Source: Acidimicrobiia bacterium
GTDB lineage: Bacteria > Actinomycetota > Acidimicrobiia > Spongiisociales > UBA5794
DNA length: 44,855 nucleotides
Direction of reading: 5' to 3'
Assembly (NCBI GenBank): GCA_030066755.1
Contig: JASJAX010000003.1
Span: 1 to 44,855 of the forward strand
Shown here: in pieces, positions 1-8,427 of the stretch
How positions within the stretch are numbered: the first letter of the stretch is position 1
Layout: the number at the start of each line of letters is the position of its first letter
Notes under the pieces: model-generated
The model's database searches: none
Told to the model about the DNA's origin: nothing
What the model saw: only the letters and a program-made list of their open reading frames with translations
Translations under genes and position numbers: made by a program

Positions 1-4
1 CGTG

Positions 5-122
5 GGAGTTCGCTTTGCGAACTCCAGACGGACTTGCGTAGCAAGTACGCCAGCACTCGTCGATCACTGATCGCACACTCTCACTACTCAGTACTCGGTA
101 CTCAGTACTGCGGCCGAAGGCC
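5..122. repeat. Hairpins plus heptamer array R1
   Basis: Two perfect hairpins come first. One has 9-bp arms at 5-13 and 17-25 (left arm GGAGTTCGC, loop TTT). The other has 6-bp arms at 32-37 and 41-46 (ACTTGC/GCAAGT, loop GTA). An array with a 7-bp period follows at 80-110: CTCACTA, CTCAGTA, CTCGGTA, CTCAGTA and a partial unit. A small GGCC-GAA-GGCC hairpin at 112-122 touches the end of the array, on the side of the gene starting at 170. The layout resembles the elements at 40833-40948 and 44598-44761. No coding sequence is visible in 1-169. Confidence 0.8.
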
Positions 123-169
123 ACCAAGCCGTTTGGGCGACCGGATGACCGTGCGGCTAGCGTTCCCTC

Positions 170-544
170 ATGCGATTGGAGTCACTGGTCGGTGGCAAGG
201 CCACGATTGTGGGCCCCGAAGCGACACTGGCTGAAGCCGCCGAGCACATGGTGGAGACCGGTGTCGATTCCGTGGCAGTCGTTGCGGAGCGAAGCCTGGT
301 CGGCATCCTCACCGAGCATGATCTCGTCGTTGCCGTTGCCGATGGGGCCGACCTCGAAGACGAGTTGGTCAAAGACTGGATGACCGAGTCGCCCGACACC
401 ATCGCCCCCGACATTCGGGTGCGAGAAGCGGTGATCTGGCTCATGCAGACCGGCTACCGGCACCTGCCGGTCGTCGACGGCTCAGAGCTGCTGGGCATTG
501 TCAGCGTGCGCGATCTGCTGTGGGCGATCGCCGGAGACGAGTAG
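170..544 (+). CDS. CBS-domain pair protein
   Basis: A 124-residue protein made almost only of two CBS motifs, roughly residues 5-58 and 65-122. Each ends in the typical pattern of a hydrophobic strand followed by Gly-Ile and a helix (VGILTEHDL, LGIVSVRDL). Stand-alone CBS pairs bind adenine nucleotides and act as energy or redox sensors for a partner; the partner is not evident here. The ATG at 170 has no Shine-Dalgarno sequence but has TAGCGT at 158-163, six bases upstream, so a leaderless transcript is likely. It converges with the minus-strand gene ending at 560. Domain assignment is firm; the specific role is unknown. Confidence 0.9.
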   Translation: MRLESLVGGKATIVGPEATLAEAAEHMVETGVDSVAVVAERSLVGILTEHDLVVAVADGADLEDELVKDWMTESPDTIAPDIRVREAVIWLMQTGYRHLPVVDGSELLGIVSVRDLLWAIAGDE

Positions 545-559
545 TCCCGGGCGGCTCGT

Positions 560-943
560 TCAGAGCACGCCGACCAAACGACGGTTGATGGCATCGAGCA
601 CGGCCTTGACGGTCGCAGCCGCCTCATCGTTGGTGCCGATCAGTGCGCTGCCCACGAGAGGTTCGTCCGAGCCGTCCATCGTGACCTGGGCCATCGCAAC
701 CTGTGCTGAGCCCAATGGGGTAGTGGCGATCGCCGCCAGCCCGAGCTGCACGCTGTTGTCCGTCACTGCCTCGACGGCTCGCAGGGTCGCTTCGCCGATG
801 AGTCGCGGGCGATAGCTCCAGCCGGAAGGACCGGAGGCCTCGCCGACGTATTCCGCATCCTTCCACGTGAGGGCGATGGAGATACGGATGTCCTCCCCCG
901 CCTCAGTCTCGTTGATGCTGACGATTGCTGGCCGCTCGCTCAT
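560..943 (-). CDS. conserved-looking hypothetical protein
   Basis: A 127-residue soluble protein I do not recognise. It reads as an alpha/beta domain with strands near the N-terminus (PAIVSINE, IRISIALTW) and a C-terminal helix (AAATVKAVLDAINRRL). There is no signal peptide, Cys pair or nucleotide-binding motif. It lies 47 bp downstream of the HerA-like ATPase on the same strand. Its ATG has no Shine-Dalgarno sequence but a TAGCCT hexamer at 955-950, six bases upstream, so it probably has its own leaderless promoter as well as possible read-through. A functional link to the ATPase rests only on position. Confidence 0.75.
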   Translation of the reverse strand: MSERPAIVSINETEAGEDIRISIALTWKDAEYVGEASGPSGWSYRPRLIGEATLRAVEAVTDNSVQLGLAAIATTPLGSAQVAMAQVTMDGSDEPLVGSALIGTNDEAAATVKAVLDAINRRLVGVL

Positions 944-990
944 ACCGTCAGGCTAGCGCTCGGGAGTCCCGATCGTGGTGACGAGGCGGA

Positions 991-3411
991 TCAGCGTCCC
1001 ACCGGCACCCACACCAGCGTGAGCTCGTCGACCTGGATGTCGTCCTTCTCGAGCCCGACCTCGAGCGGCTCGATGGCGGCCGCAGCTTCCTCCCATCGGT
1101 CGTTGATCTCCTCGAGTTCGTCGAGGAGATCCTGCTCGAGGTCCGACATGGCCTGCCACGCATCCTGGACCTTGCCGTGGGCACTCTCCAGGCGCGCTTC
1201 CTTGGAACGTCGGGAGGCACGCGAGCGCGACGATCCGGTGATCGAACGCGTCCGGCGGCGGCCCCGCAGCATGTCGAAGATCGCTCCGGCCGAGTCCAGC
1301 AATTGGTCCTGACGGGCCCCCTGGAGGTCGGCTTCGAGCTCCGCGGCACGACGCTCGGCCTTGTCGAAGTCGGTGCGGAGACGCTTCATGCGGGACTCGT
1401 ACTTGTCACGCAGCGATGCCGCTTCCTCGTCGGCGCGATCCTGGGCCGCGCCGTCGCAACGCCGGGCGAACGATGTCTCGTCCTCATCGACTCGGGCGAC
1501 GAGGTCGAGTTCCGGGTTGCGGAGCAAGGTGATCGAGTGGTCCCGGTACAGGTACTTCTTGATCTCCGAAGCGGCCGTGCGGAAGAACGCAGCTCCGTCG
1601 ATCTTCGCCTCGGGGATCACGTACGTAGCCCCCGCCGGAGCATCGGTGATGAAGTCGCGGTCGTCGTGGTCGACGTCGTAGCGGTCCTCCTGATCGAGGC
1701 GTTCGCGCAGCGGCATGAAGAACGCCTCCCACTCGTCCTCGTGGACCAGGTCGGCGTGTCGCTCATCGAACGTGACGTGAACCCGGGCGGCGAGTCCGGG
1801 CTCGAGCAATGTGCTCCCCGGCTCGGCCCCAACCTGGCCGGACCATGGGGCCGAAGCACTCAGATAGCGCACCGGGACACCGTCGGCGACGCGTGGCATC
1901 ACCGGCGTCTCGTACTCGCCGAGGTCCGGGGCCGGCGCGGCTTCCCGGGCGATCTCGGCCGCCGCCTCCGCCCCGGCATTCGGGATCGGTGCTTCGTTGA
2001 TCGCTTGCGGCGTTGCCTTGCGCGCCGGAGCATCGGCGGTGAGGCGTCCGATCTGCTCCTTGGTGAGCGGGCCCCGCAGATAGGACAGTGCCCAGCGAGT
2101 GCCGAAGATCTGCGGCGCAGGCTCGTGCGTGTTGTGGAGGAGGAACTGGCGCTTGTCGAGGCCCGAGATCGACGCGTCGAGTGCCTTCACGTCGACGTCA
2201 CCGCGGGCGGACTTCAAGGCTTCGACGATGCGGGCTTTGTCACGCTCTGTTTGCAGCCGCCCGACGCACCACGTGCCGGCATTCGACATCGCCTTGTAAT
2301 CGAGATCGACCGGGTTCTGGGTTGAGAGCAGGAGCCCGACTCCGAACGCACGGGCTTGCTTGAGAAGCGTCAGGATCGGTTGCTTCGCGGGAGGCGAAGC
2401 GGTGGGTGGCACGAAGCCAAAGACCTCGTCCATGTACACGAGCGCGCGGAGGTCGCCGGTGCCGGCCTGACGGCGCATCCAGGTGACGACCCGTGACAGC
2501 AGCAGGGTGACGATGAACTGCCGTTCGTTTTCGGAAAGGTGCGCCAGGTACATGATCGACGCCTGCGGTTTGCCGTCGGCGTCCCACAGCAGGCGCTCAA
2601 TGTCGAGATCCGGCCCTTCGGTCCACGAGGCAAAGGCCGGCGATGCAATCAAGCCGTTGAGCTTCATCGCCAGCGCCATGCGGTCCTTCTCGGGGAAGAA
2701 CGTGTCCACCTCGAAGACACCGAGCTTGCGCATCGGGGGTGCCTGGATCTGCGCCAGGAGGGTGGCGAGATCGAGGTCGGTTCCACGCCGCCATCCGTGT
2801 TCGATGAGATTCGACAGGAGGATGTGCTCTCGGGAGGAGATTGGGTCGGCATCGATGCCGATCAGCCCGAGGAGCCCGGAGACGAATCCTTGGATCTCCT
2901 CGCGAAGTGCCTCGGCTTCGGTGTCCCAATCCAGTCCGGGGTTGGCGAGCGACCCGACGATGTTGACCGGGACGCCTGAGGTGGATCCCGGGGTGTAGAT
3001 GGTGAATCCCGCAGCCGACTCGAGCTCAGCGATGCGCGATCCGTCCTGATCCCACCACCCGAGACCCTTACGCCAGAGCTCAGCGGTTTCGGTCGCGAGC
3101 TCGGTGATCGTCTTCTCTTCCTTGCGCGCTTTCGCTTCGTCGATCCACGGCTCGAAATCGCTCGGGAGCAGGTCCGGGAACGTGAGCAGCAAGTTCGTCA
3201 TGTCGCCCTTGGGATCCAGGATGAGGGTCGGTATCCCACGCAGGAGGGCCTCTTCGAGGTAGATGATGCCGAGGCCCGTCTTGCCGGACCCGGTCATCCC
3301 GACGATCACGCCGTGGGTGGTCAGGTCACCGGGGTCGTAGTCGATGAGCTCATCGGTTCGGTCGCCCGTGGCGGGATCGACGACTCCACCGAGATAGAAG
3401 CCTTCCATCAT
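991..3411 (-). CDS. HerA-like P-loop ATPase with C-terminal coiled coil
   Basis: An 806-residue ATPase of the HerA/VirB4/FtsK type (DUF87/DUF853-like). Walker A is GMTGSGKT at residues 38-45. Walker B is the hydrophobic strand ending in MDE, with D328 and E329. A following segment, LLLSTQNPVDLD, matches the sensor region of HerA/FtsK motors. Residues beyond about 480 are family-specific, and about 640-790 are rich in Glu, Arg and Ala in heptad-like order, suggesting a coiled coil. HerA-family proteins are hexameric DNA translocases, so a DNA-transaction role is likely but not shown. The start overlaps the LOG-family stop by 4 nt (ATGA) and has a strong AGGAGGA ribosome site; a second ATG follows directly at 3408. 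Confidence 0.88.
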   Translation of the reverse strand: MMEGFYLGGVVDPATGDRTDELIDYDPGDLTTHGVIVGMTGSGKTGLGIIYLEEALLRGIPTLILDPKGDMTNLLLTFPDLLPSDFEPWIDEAKARKEEKTITELATETAELWRKGLGWWDQDGSRIAELESAAGFTIYTPGSTSGVPVNIVGSLANPGLDWDTEAEALREEIQGFVSGLLGLIGIDADPISSREHILLSNLIEHGWRRGTDLDLATLLAQIQAPPMRKLGVFEVDTFFPEKDRMALAMKLNGLIASPAFASWTEGPDLDIERLLWDADGKPQASIMYLAHLSENERQFIVTLLLSRVVTWMRRQAGTGDLRALVYMDEVFGFVPPTASPPAKQPILTLLKQARAFGVGLLLSTQNPVDLDYKAMSNAGTWCVGRLQTERDKARIVEALKSARGDVDVKALDASISGLDKRQFLLHNTHEPAPQIFGTRWALSYLRGPLTKEQIGRLTADAPARKATPQAINEAPIPNAGAEAAAEIAREAAPAPDLGEYETPVMPRVADGVPVRYLSASAPWSGQVGAEPGSTLLEPGLAARVHVTFDERHADLVHEDEWEAFFMPLRERLDQEDRYDVDHDDRDFITDAPAGATYVIPEAKIDGAAFFRTAASEIKKYLYRDHSITLLRNPELDLVARVDEDETSFARRCDGAAQDRADEEAASLRDKYESRMKRLRTDFDKAERRAAELEADLQGARQDQLLDSAGAIFDMLRGRRRTRSITGSSRSRASRRSKEARLESAHGKVQDAWQAMSDLEQDLLDELEEINDRWEEAAAAIEPLEVGLEKDDIQVDELTLVWVPVGR

Positions 3412-4073
3412 GTGTCCTCCTGCTGCGAGCCCCGCGACCAGGCCCCAGGTTGGTCCGTGGGTGCCGGCGGTGTCTGACGGTGCAGGGTACCGCCGTTGCC
3501 GTCACGGAGGCCCGTCGCCGGAGGTTGGCTGGTGAGCTGCTGTTCTACGGCATCGACGGCAGCCTCGACGCCATCGACACAGGTGACGAAACCAGCGTCG
3601 GTGTCGAGTGTGGCCGCAAGTTGGGAGACCAGATCACGCCACACGCGTCCAACGGCGACAACGGGGTAGTCCGCGGTATCGCCGAACTGCGCGACGAACG
3701 CGACGTTCCAGGCGACGAGCAGCTCGGTGACCGTACCGATGCTTCCCGGTAAGGCGATCGCGGCATCGGCGCGATCGACCAGCTCGTGGATCCGTTGGGT
3801 GATCGTGTCGGCTTGGATCTCCTCGCCAACGTGGCGATTGGCGCCGTGGCGACCACGGAAGACGCTGGGTGCCGTCACACCAATCACCCGACCGCCGGCC
3901 GATGCCGCGCCGGCAGACACTGCCTCCATCATCCCGGCGTAGCCACCGGTTGCCACCGTGAAGCCTCGCTCGGCGAGCATCCGTCCGCAGACGACACCGG
4001 CGGCGTATGCGTCGGTTCCGGGGCTTACCCCCGATGCGCCGAAGACGGCAACGATCTTGGACTCGTCCAACAC
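3408..4073 (-). CDS. LOG/SLOG-family nucleotide-binding protein
   Basis: A 221-residue Rossmann-like protein of the LOG (lysine-decarboxylase-like, SLOG) superfamily. It has a glycine-rich N-terminus (VAVFGASG, 8-15), TGGYAGMMEAV at 42-52, and LPGSIGTVTE at 108-117, which corresponds to the PGGxGTxxE motif of phosphoribohydrolases that cleave nucleoside 5'-monophosphates. The second Gly of PGG is Ser111 here. R94 and E117 align with the usual catalytic Arg and Glu. The last 45 residues are low-complexity. The start could be GTG 4073 or TTG 4070; the upstream AGGAG fits TTG 4070 better. It is translationally coupled to the HerA-like ATPase. Substrate unknown. Confidence 0.85.
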   Translation of the reverse strand: MLDESKIVAVFGASGVSPGTDAYAAGVVCGRMLAERGFTVATGGYAGMMEAVSAGAASAGGRVIGVTAPSVFRGRHGANRHVGEEIQADTITQRIHELVDRADAAIALPGSIGTVTELLVAWNVAFVAQFGDTADYPVVAVGRVWRDLVSQLAATLDTDAGFVTCVDGVEAAVDAVEQQLTSQPPATGLRDGNGGTLHRQTPPAPTDQPGAWSRGSQQEDT

Positions 4074-4123
4074 GGGCTCCTGGAGAGGCGGCGGCGCAGT
4101 CTACGGGGTGGCGCCAACGCGGC

Positions 4124-4146
4124 GGTGCCCCTCATGGAGGGGCACC
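4124..4146 (-). terminator. perfect 10-bp hairpin
   Basis: The arms GGTGCCCCTC (4124-4133) and GAGGGGCACC (4137-4146) are perfectly complementary around a 3-nt loop. It lies 110 bp beyond the stop of the minus-strand gene ending at 4256 and before the LOG gene. No T-run follows, so terminator function is uncertain. The rest of 4074-4255 shows nothing else. Confidence 0.4.
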
Positions 4147-4255
4147 GGCGGGAGGAGGATCAACCCGTTGGAGCGGGAGGGAGTTTCTTGACTCACCTCC
4201 CACAACGAATCTGGGGCGGCTTCTGTTCCCGCTTCTTCGTCGATCGGGGAAGTCG

Positions 4256-4786
4256 TCAGGACGCTGGTCCTGCGTCGGCGTCGGCATCGTCGGATTCGAC
4301 GGGCTCGGCGTCGCTTGCGGGCTCATCGGTCATGTCGTCGGCCGACTCGTCGAGGTCGGCTGAGGGGGCGGCAACGGCGTCGCACACGAGCATGACGTCG
4401 TCCTCGGTTGCGGTTGCACGGTCGACACCGTCCGTGACGACGAAGCGCAGAGCGCCCTCGGCGCATCCCCGCCGTACATGTTCGTCCCTATGCCACACCT
4501 TCAGCCTGACCGGGATCTCCAGCTCGTCGCCCCCGGGGATCTGATCGACGCCGGTCTCGCGGACTTCATCGGCCATCAGTTCCTGGATCGTCGGTCTCGG
4601 TGGCAGGGATTCCTCGAACTCCTTGATCTTCGCCAGCTTCCGCTCCCGGGCGCTCATCCGCTTGGGGCGTTCGATCCGGAGGTCCTCCTCAGTCGGAGCG
4701 TGCTGCTCCTCACGGGATTTGAGCATCCGCAAGAACAAGACCCCGGCAAGCGCCATGAACCCAAGGAACGTCATTACTGCAAGCAC
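4256..4786 (-). CDS. small single-pass membrane protein, unknown function
   Basis: A 176-residue protein with one N-terminal transmembrane helix (about residues 2-20), then a charged Lys/Arg/Glu helix and a cytoplasmic-looking domain. It ends in an Asp/Glu/Ala-rich tail of about 35 residues. The middle part (about 85-140) is a small beta-rich domain I cannot assign. The chosen start is the GTG at 4786, which shares one base with the manC stop (TAG) and has GAGGAG nine bases upstream. ATG 4774 is an alternative. Upstream in-frame codons to 4879 only mirror manC and are Arg-rich. Coupling suggests co-expression with manC. Confidence 0.7.
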   Translation of the reverse strand: MLAVMTFLGFMALAGVLFLRMLKSREEQHAPTEEDLRIERPKRMSARERKLAKIKEFEESLPPRPTIQELMADEVRETGVDQIPGGDELEIPVRLKVWHRDEHVRRGCAEGALRFVVTDGVDRATATEDDVMLVCDAVAAPSADLDESADDMTDEPASDAEPVESDDADADAGPAS

Positions 4787-6162
4787 TACGTTGTTCTCCT
4801 CGACCGATCGTCGATGCCGCCGCCGACCTGAACGGCGATGACCACGAGCGGGTCGTCGTGACGGTTCGCCAGCGTCCACTCACCCGATGGTGGTGGGGTG
4901 AACGAGCTCCCGACGGCGACGTTTCCGCCGTGCGATGTGACGGCACTTCCGGATACCACGACCCAGGTTTCGGCACGATCGGGACTGGACTGCAGCGCGA
5001 TCTCCTCCCCGGGCGCAATCTCGAGACGGCGGACCTCGTGGTCGGTATCGCGTTCCAGCGTCTCCGATCGGCCCCAGGCGGAGATGTGCCCGAGGTGTTC
5101 GGTGGATTCTCGTCGTCCCTCAGCAGCCAGAGCCGCAACGACGTCCTTCACACGCTGCGCTTCCGCCTTGGGAACCACCAGCACCGCATCGGCCGTCTCG
5201 ACGATGATGAGGTCCTCGACACCGACTGCCGTGACCAATCGCGCCTCAGACCGCAGGTAACTGTTGATCACGTCGATCGCGAGCACATCGCCGGTGATTG
5301 CGTTCCCGGCGTCGTCGTGATCTGCGAGGTTCCACAGCGCCGACCAGGAACCAACGTCATCCCAGCCGGCATCGAGCGGCACGACCATGGCGTCGTTGGT
5401 CTTCTCCATCACCGCAAAGTCGATGGAGTCCGCCGGGCAGGCGGTGAAGCCATCACGATCGAGGTGGCGTACGCCGGTGTCTCGTCGGCCGGCCTCGAGC
5501 GCGTGTTTCGTTGCCGAGACGATTTCGGGAGCGTGCCGTTCCAGCTCGGCCAGATACCGGTCCGATCGGAAGACGAACATCCCGCTGTTCCAGAGGTGGT
5601 CTCCGCCGGCGACATACGTCTGTGCAACGTCGAGCGGGGGTTTCTCGACGAACGCAGTGACCCGACGCACCCCGGGGCGTTCCTCGGATCCGGCGTGGAT
5701 GTATCCGTATCCGGTCTCGGGATAGGTCGGAACGATGCCGAAGGTCACGAGATGGCCGTCGGCTGCGACGGGCACGGCGCGCACGATGACTTCGTGCAGC
5801 GCAGCAACGTCGCGGATCACGTGGTCGGCCGGCAGGACGATCAACACGCCGCCACCGTCGGCCTCAGCGATCAACGCCGCAGCGGCGACGGCCGGCGCGG
5901 TGTTCCTCCCGGTCGGCTCGAGGATCAGCTGTGTTCCATCTGGGGCCTGCGACGCCACCAGATCCCGGTGGCTCTCGGCGCACACGATGATCGGATTGCT
6001 CACGTCGGGGATCCCGCTGAGGCGATCGATCGTCGACTGGAGCATCGTCCGCTCGTCGAGCATGGCGAGTAGCTGCTTCGGTTCTTGGGGCCGCGACATG
6101 GGCCAGAGACGGGTTCCGCTTCCGCCGGAGAGGATGACGGGGATCAGACGCGGTGGTGCCAT
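4786..6162 (-). CDS. manC: mannose-1-phosphate guanylyltransferase (ManC/AlgA type)
   Basis: A 458-residue enzyme making GDP-mannose from mannose-1-phosphate and GTP. The pyrophosphorylase signature LSGGSGTRLWP is at 11-21, PADHV is at 111-115, and the FVEKP signature is at 171-175. The C-terminal cupin domain (about 365-450), which in bifunctional enzymes is a phosphomannose isomerase, has lost its metal site: the family pattern QxHHHRAEHW is QSSPDRAETW at 391-400, and the later His is also missing. Isomerase activity is therefore unlikely. It is the first gene of its group. The ATG has no Shine-Dalgarno sequence but TACATT ends seven bases upstream. Confidence 0.9.
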   Translation of the reverse strand: MAPPRLIPVILSGGSGTRLWPMSRPQEPKQLLAMLDERTMLQSTIDRLSGIPDVSNPIIVCAESHRDLVASQAPDGTQLILEPTGRNTAPAVAAAALIAEADGGGVLIVLPADHVIRDVAALHEVIVRAVPVAADGHLVTFGIVPTYPETGYGYIHAGSEERPGVRRVTAFVEKPPLDVAQTYVAGGDHLWNSGMFVFRSDRYLAELERHAPEIVSATKHALEAGRRDTGVRHLDRDGFTACPADSIDFAVMEKTNDAMVVPLDAGWDDVGSWSALWNLADHDDAGNAITGDVLAIDVINSYLRSEARLVTAVGVEDLIIVETADAVLVVPKAEAQRVKDVVAALAAEGRRESTEHLGHISAWGRSETLERDTDHEVRRLEIAPGEEIALQSSPDRAETWVVVSGSAVTSHGGNVAVGSSFTPPPSGEWTLANRHDDPLVVIAVQVGGGIDDRSRRTT

Positions 6163-6169
6163 GGACCTG

Positions 6170-6199
6170 AATGTATCGGTATCGACTTGTCCAGGCCAA
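6170..6199 (-). promoter_or_regulatory. candidate manC promoter
   Basis: On the minus strand TTGGCC (6199-6194) and TACATT (6175-6170) are separated by 18 bp. The TACATT ends seven bases before the manC ATG, so transcription would begin at or next to the start codon. Confidence 0.4.
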
Positions 6200-6205
6200 G
6201 CATGC

Positions 6206-6955
6206 TCAACGTGGTGGCTCGTGCCGGATCACGCCTCGGTAGAACCGGGGAACCTCGAACGGAACCCAGGCACCGTCGGTCTGAGCCAGACGATCGGCGA
6301 TGACGTAGACGGCGGCCGGATTGAATCCGAGCCCTGTGTGGCTCCCGGCGACCCGCAGGTTCTCGGCATTGGGCGCCGTTTCGATGACGCACGTTTCCCA
6401 ATGGACGATGCCGTCCGACCGGGTATGGATCGCCGTGACCGGGACCTCGAGTGGAGTACCTTCGTCGAGCAACGGGTGGCCGGGCGTGTGGACCGGAGCC
6501 AGCAATCGAAACAAGCCGCTGGCGTTGCTCGCTTCGGTGACATCGGACCGCACCGGCGTACCGAGCGTGACCACCGTCGCGACGAGGTCGGGGCGCCGCG
6601 CTGCGAGGTGACGGGCGTACACACCGCCGAGGCTCCATCCCACGAGTCGGACCGGCTGGTCGGCCGCATCGGCGAGGGCGGCGAGCCGTTCGGGCATCTC
6701 CTGGGTCACCCGTTCGGTGGGGCCTACGTTGCGCCCGAGTCCCCACCCGTGAACGTCGTAGCCGAGACTGGCGAGGATGCGGCGCATGGGACCGGTCGAT
6801 CGATCGGTCGCCATGAACCCCGGGTAGACGATGGCCGGCCCGCCGTTTCCGCCGGGGAGTCGGGACCGGAAGGGCAGCAGTCCCATCGAGGTTGCGAACT
6901 CTCCGGATGCCCGAATCGGGTCGACGATGGCGCCGATGATTGGAGGTCGTTTCAC
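6206..6955 (-). CDS. alpha/beta hydrolase (esterase/lipase-like)
   Basis: A 249-residue alpha/beta-hydrolase fold. The nucleophile elbow is GWSLGG at 106-111 (Ser108). Candidate triad partners are Asp181 in the segment HTRSDGIVHWE and His206 in SHTGLG. The N-terminus lacks a signal peptide. It starts at a GTG ten bases after the WS/DGAT acyltransferase stop with GAGG upstream, so the two form an operon. That context suggests hydrolysis or remodelling of acyl esters made by the neighbour; this is inference. It ends 43 bp before manC. Confidence 0.87.
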   Translation of the reverse strand: MKRPPIIGAIVDPIRASGEFATSMGLLPFRSRLPGGNGGPAIVYPGFMATDRSTGPMRRILASLGYDVHGWGLGRNVGPTERVTQEMPERLAALADAADQPVRLVGWSLGGVYARHLAARRPDLVATVVTLGTPVRSDVTEASNASGLFRLLAPVHTPGHPLLDEGTPLEVPVTAIHTRSDGIVHWETCVIETAPNAENLRVAGSHTGLGFNPAAVYVIADRLAQTDGAWVPFEVPRFYRGVIRHEPPR

Positions 6956-6965
6956 GCTTCCTCAC

Positions 6966-8399
6966 TCATGTGAGGCGGTCCTCCAGGGCGGCGAACTCGT
7001 CTCGAACGTACCCCATCACATCCCAGAGATCGGGGATGAGTTCGCGGTCGGCGACGAGGCCGAAGCACAGCATGCCTCGGTAGCTGTGGAGCGTGATGTT
7101 GAGAGCTGCTCCGTCGATGATGGCCGATACCGGGTAGTGGCCTTCGAGCTGAGCTCCTGCGAGGTAGAGAGGGAAGTTGGGCCCCGGGACGTTCGAGATC
7201 ACGAGATTGAACGGAGTGATCCTGCCGGCGCGTCCGTTGCGGAACACGAGACGAGCTGCCCGGGCGGCGACCGCCGGCGGGGTGAACTCGGCGAAGTCGC
7301 GCAGCAGGGTCGCCGGCGTGGCCTGGTGAGTCTCCTTGGCGACCTGCATCGTCTGGTGCACGAACTCGAGACGTTCGACCGAATCCTCGAGGTGAGTGCC
7401 GATGGGAGCGATCATCGCCGAGACCTTGTTCCCGATGTCCCCTTCCTCCGACTCGGTGCGAATCGAGATCGGGACCATGGCTTGCAGCGACCGGGTGGGG
7501 AGTGCGTCGTTCTCGACGAGCCAGCGACGCACCGCTCCCGCAGCAGTAGCGATGACGACATCGTTGACCGTGACCCCGGCAGCGTCCTTGATCGCCTTGG
7601 CTGTTCCCAGCGCGATGTCGCCAAACGCCCATCGTCGATGGGGCGTAATCGGAGCGTTGAGAACGGTGTGCGGCGCAACGAGGCTCGGCCTGGAAAGGAG
7701 CTCGTCCCGTTCCCGGCCGAGCCCGACCAGCGCCGGCAGCGACTCGAGGGGCTTGAGACCGGGGATCGACCGCGCCACTTCGTAGCCGAGACGGAACGCC
7801 TTCGCCGGACGGACGGCAGCCGAGAGGGCGCTTCTCGCCAGAAGCTCAACCTGACCCGGGACGCGGGTTGCGCGCTTCGTTTCGCGATCGGGGGCGTGGC
7901 GAACCCCAATGTCGTGATCGTCCGGCGAGGTATCGAGCAGGATGGTCAGAATTTCAGCGCCGGAGACGCCGTCGACTGCGGCGTGGTGCAGCTTGGTGTA
8001 GGTGGCCACCCGACCGCCGTCGAGGCCCTCGATGACATACATCTCCCACAGCGGCCGGCTGCGATCGAGCGGTCGTTCGTGAATCCGAGCAACGAGGGTG
8101 GCCAGGGTCTCGGCATCGCCGGGCGACGGGACGGCGATGTGGCGCAGGTGGAAGTCGAGGTCGAATGCGTCGTCCTCGACCCAATACGGGTGATCGATGT
8201 CAAACGGCACGGTGACGAGGCGGCGGCGGAATGGCGGCAGCAGATGGATCCGGTCCTGGATGAGTGCCCGAATCGTGTCGTAGCCCCAGTCGTCGGGCGC
8301 CGTGGACGGATCGACGATCACCACTCCACCCACGTGGCCTCGCTGAACCGGCGTCTCCATGTTCAGGAAGCCAGCGTCCATCCCGTTGAGCTGTTCCAT
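6966..8399 (-). CDS. wax ester synthase / diacylglycerol acyltransferase (WS/DGAT)
   Basis: A 477-residue WS/DGAT family enzyme, which transfers acyl groups from acyl-CoA to fatty alcohols or diacylglycerol to make storage lipid. The N-terminal MDAGFLNMET segment (7-16) and the catalytic HHxxxDG motif (HHAAVDG, 138-144) are intact. The C-terminal half has the family's NVPGP segment. The ATG at 8399 is chosen because homology begins there; an open reading frame runs on upstream only because the repeat element lacks stops. TACTCT at 8413-8408 lies eight bases upstream, with no Shine-Dalgarno sequence. It shares its upstream region with the divergent aminotransferase. Confidence 0.92.
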   Translation of the reverse strand: MEQLNGMDAGFLNMETPVQRGHVGGVVIVDPSTAPDDWGYDTIRALIQDRIHLLPPFRRRLVTVPFDIDHPYWVEDDAFDLDFHLRHIAVPSPGDAETLATLVARIHERPLDRSRPLWEMYVIEGLDGGRVATYTKLHHAAVDGVSGAEILTILLDTSPDDHDIGVRHAPDRETKRATRVPGQVELLARSALSAAVRPAKAFRLGYEVARSIPGLKPLESLPALVGLGRERDELLSRPSLVAPHTVLNAPITPHRRWAFGDIALGTAKAIKDAAGVTVNDVVIATAAGAVRRWLVENDALPTRSLQAMVPISIRTESEEGDIGNKVSAMIAPIGTHLEDSVERLEFVHQTMQVAKETHQATPATLLRDFAEFTPPAVAARAARLVFRNGRAGRITPFNLVISNVPGPNFPLYLAGAQLEGHYPVSAIIDGAALNITLHSYRGMLCFGLVADRELIPDLWDVMGYVRDEFAALEDRLT

Positions 8400-8427
8400 G
8401 GGCGAGAAGAGTACCCGGTACCCGGTG

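Noticed and set aside
4787-4879. Longer start for the small membrane protein
   Set aside because: The extra Arg-rich residues overlap manC in another frame; the GTG at 4786 has a ribosome site and begins the membrane helix.
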